From the NCBI GenBank assembly GCA_003135595.1, contig PLCI01000149.1, forward strand, positions 7,879 to 21,555: a stretch of DNA of 13,677 bases, written 5' to 3'. Below the pieces are notes generated by a model. The model was not told the DNA's origin, searched no databases, and worked only from the letters and a program-made list of their open reading frames with translations. The stretch is from Acidimicrobiaceae bacterium. GTDB taxonomy: Bacteria > Actinomycetota > Acidimicrobiia > Acidimicrobiales > RAAP-2. The translations under genes were made by a program, and so were the position numbers. Shown in pieces: positions 13,162 to 13,677 of this stretch. Numbering within the stretch: the first letter of the stretch is position 1; the number at the start of each line of letters is the position of its first letter.

Positions 13162-13677
13162 TCAGTTCCTGAGGATCCGCACCAGCTTGCCGGTCGCCGC
13201 GTCGAGCTCGGTCACGGTGTTGGCCTTGTGGTTCGCGACCCACACGTGCAAACCGTCCGACGTGATCGAGTCGGGCAGCGAGAAGCCGAACGCCCGAGCC
13301 GTGAGCACCCTGACGAGCGATCCTGATGCGGCGGTCAGCTCGGTGACGGAGTTGCTGGCATTCGCGATCCAGAGGTGCCCTCGTGCGTCCGACGCCACCG
13401 AGACGGAGTAGCTGAGTCCGTACCTCGGCCCCCTGACGACTCTCATGAGCGCACCCGTTGCGTTCGAGAGCTCCGTGAGCGAGGAGCGGTAGCTGCTGCT
13501 CGCCACCCAGACCGATCCGGCCCGCGTGATCACCGCACTCGGGTAGGTGAAGCCGTACCCTGCACCCTTGCGGATGCGGATGAATCCGCCAGTCGACGCG
13601 TTGACCTCCGTCACCGACGTCCCGTAGGAGTTCGCCACCCAGAGGTGCGAGCCCGACACCGCGAGCGCGGACGGATG
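13162..13677 (-). CDS. Beta-propeller repeat protein (NHL/SMP-30-like), 3' part only
   Basis: The frame is open to the window edge, so only the last 171 residues are seen; GTG 13659 is the first internal start but lies inside a repeat and is not the real one. Four repeats of 44, 45, 44 and 38 residues follow each other, with the pattern 'P-S-(4-6)-G-x-(L/V)-W-(V/I)-A-(N/S)-(5-6)-S-(V/L)-T-E-(L/V)-x-x-x-(T/S)-G-x-(L/F)-x-R-(I/V)'. The last repeat ends the protein at RILRN. Such repeats form propeller blades in secreted or surface proteins, and similar long arrays are frequent in some uncultured actinobacteria. No catalytic residue is apparent. The gene converges on the GH5-type gene with only six bases between the stops. 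Fold confident, function unknown. Confidence 0.85.
   Translation of the reverse strand, partial: HPSALAVSGSHLWVANSYGTSVTEVNASTGGFIRIRKGAGYGFTYPSAVITRAGSVWVASSSYRSSLTELSNATGALMRVVRGPRYGLSYSVSVASDARGHLWIANASNSVTELTAASGSLVRVLTARAFGFSLPDSITSDGLHVWVANHKANTVTELDAATGKLVRILRN

Overview
The window is high-GC bacterial DNA with dense genes, strong G/C third-position bias and frequent 1-4 base overlaps between neighbouring genes. The gene families point to a soil or sediment actinobacterium: a ferric-reductase/FMN_bind/ApbE cassette, a PadR regulator with a membrane partner, an actinobacterial-type arylamine N-acetyltransferase, family-2 amidohydrolase, and a 'WVAN..TELdaatG' beta-propeller. My impression is the Acidimicrobiia or a neighbouring class, but that is recognition by style and not a placement. 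I see no rRNA, tRNA, CRISPR array, insertion sequence or phage gene.

Layout. (1) 1-2583, plus strand: a three-gene cassette of membrane flavohaemoprotein reductase (5' end cut by the window edge), membrane-anchored FMN-binding protein and ApbE flavin transferase, ending in a strong hairpin. (2) 2584-2999: the only long stretch without a gene. (3) 3000-3962, plus: PleD-like response regulator with a diguanylate cyclase domain. (4) 6197-4009, minus: padR, then a six-helix membrane protein overlapping it by 4 bases, then a short-chain dehydrogenase. (5) 7069-6257, minus: arylamine N-acetyltransferase. (6) 7107-9988, plus: secreted GH18 hydrolase overlapping by 4 bases a KimA-like potassium transporter. 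(7) 11164-9980, minus: amidohydrolase, divergent from tetR (11245-11925, plus). (8) 11980-13155, plus: secreted GH5-type glycosidase, convergent with the 3' part of a beta-propeller repeat protein (13677-13162, minus).

How the genes fit together. The first cassette reads as an electron path: NAD(P)H to FAD, through two b haems in the membrane, to an FMN that ApbE attaches covalently to the outward-facing protein. The padR and tetR starts share one architecture: a -10-like hexamer ending six bases before the start codon, no Shine-Dalgarno sequence, and a dyad over the promoter. This suggests leaderless, self-repressed regulator genes. The GH18/transporter pair is translationally coupled and may link wall or glycan hydrolysis with potassium uptake.

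Most of this is recognisable biology in an ordinary chromosomal accessory setting. I do not see a clearly new system. The points most worth a second look are the flavinylation cassette (altered acceptor motif, ApbE without an export signal), the two regulator promoters, and the GH18-transporter coupling.
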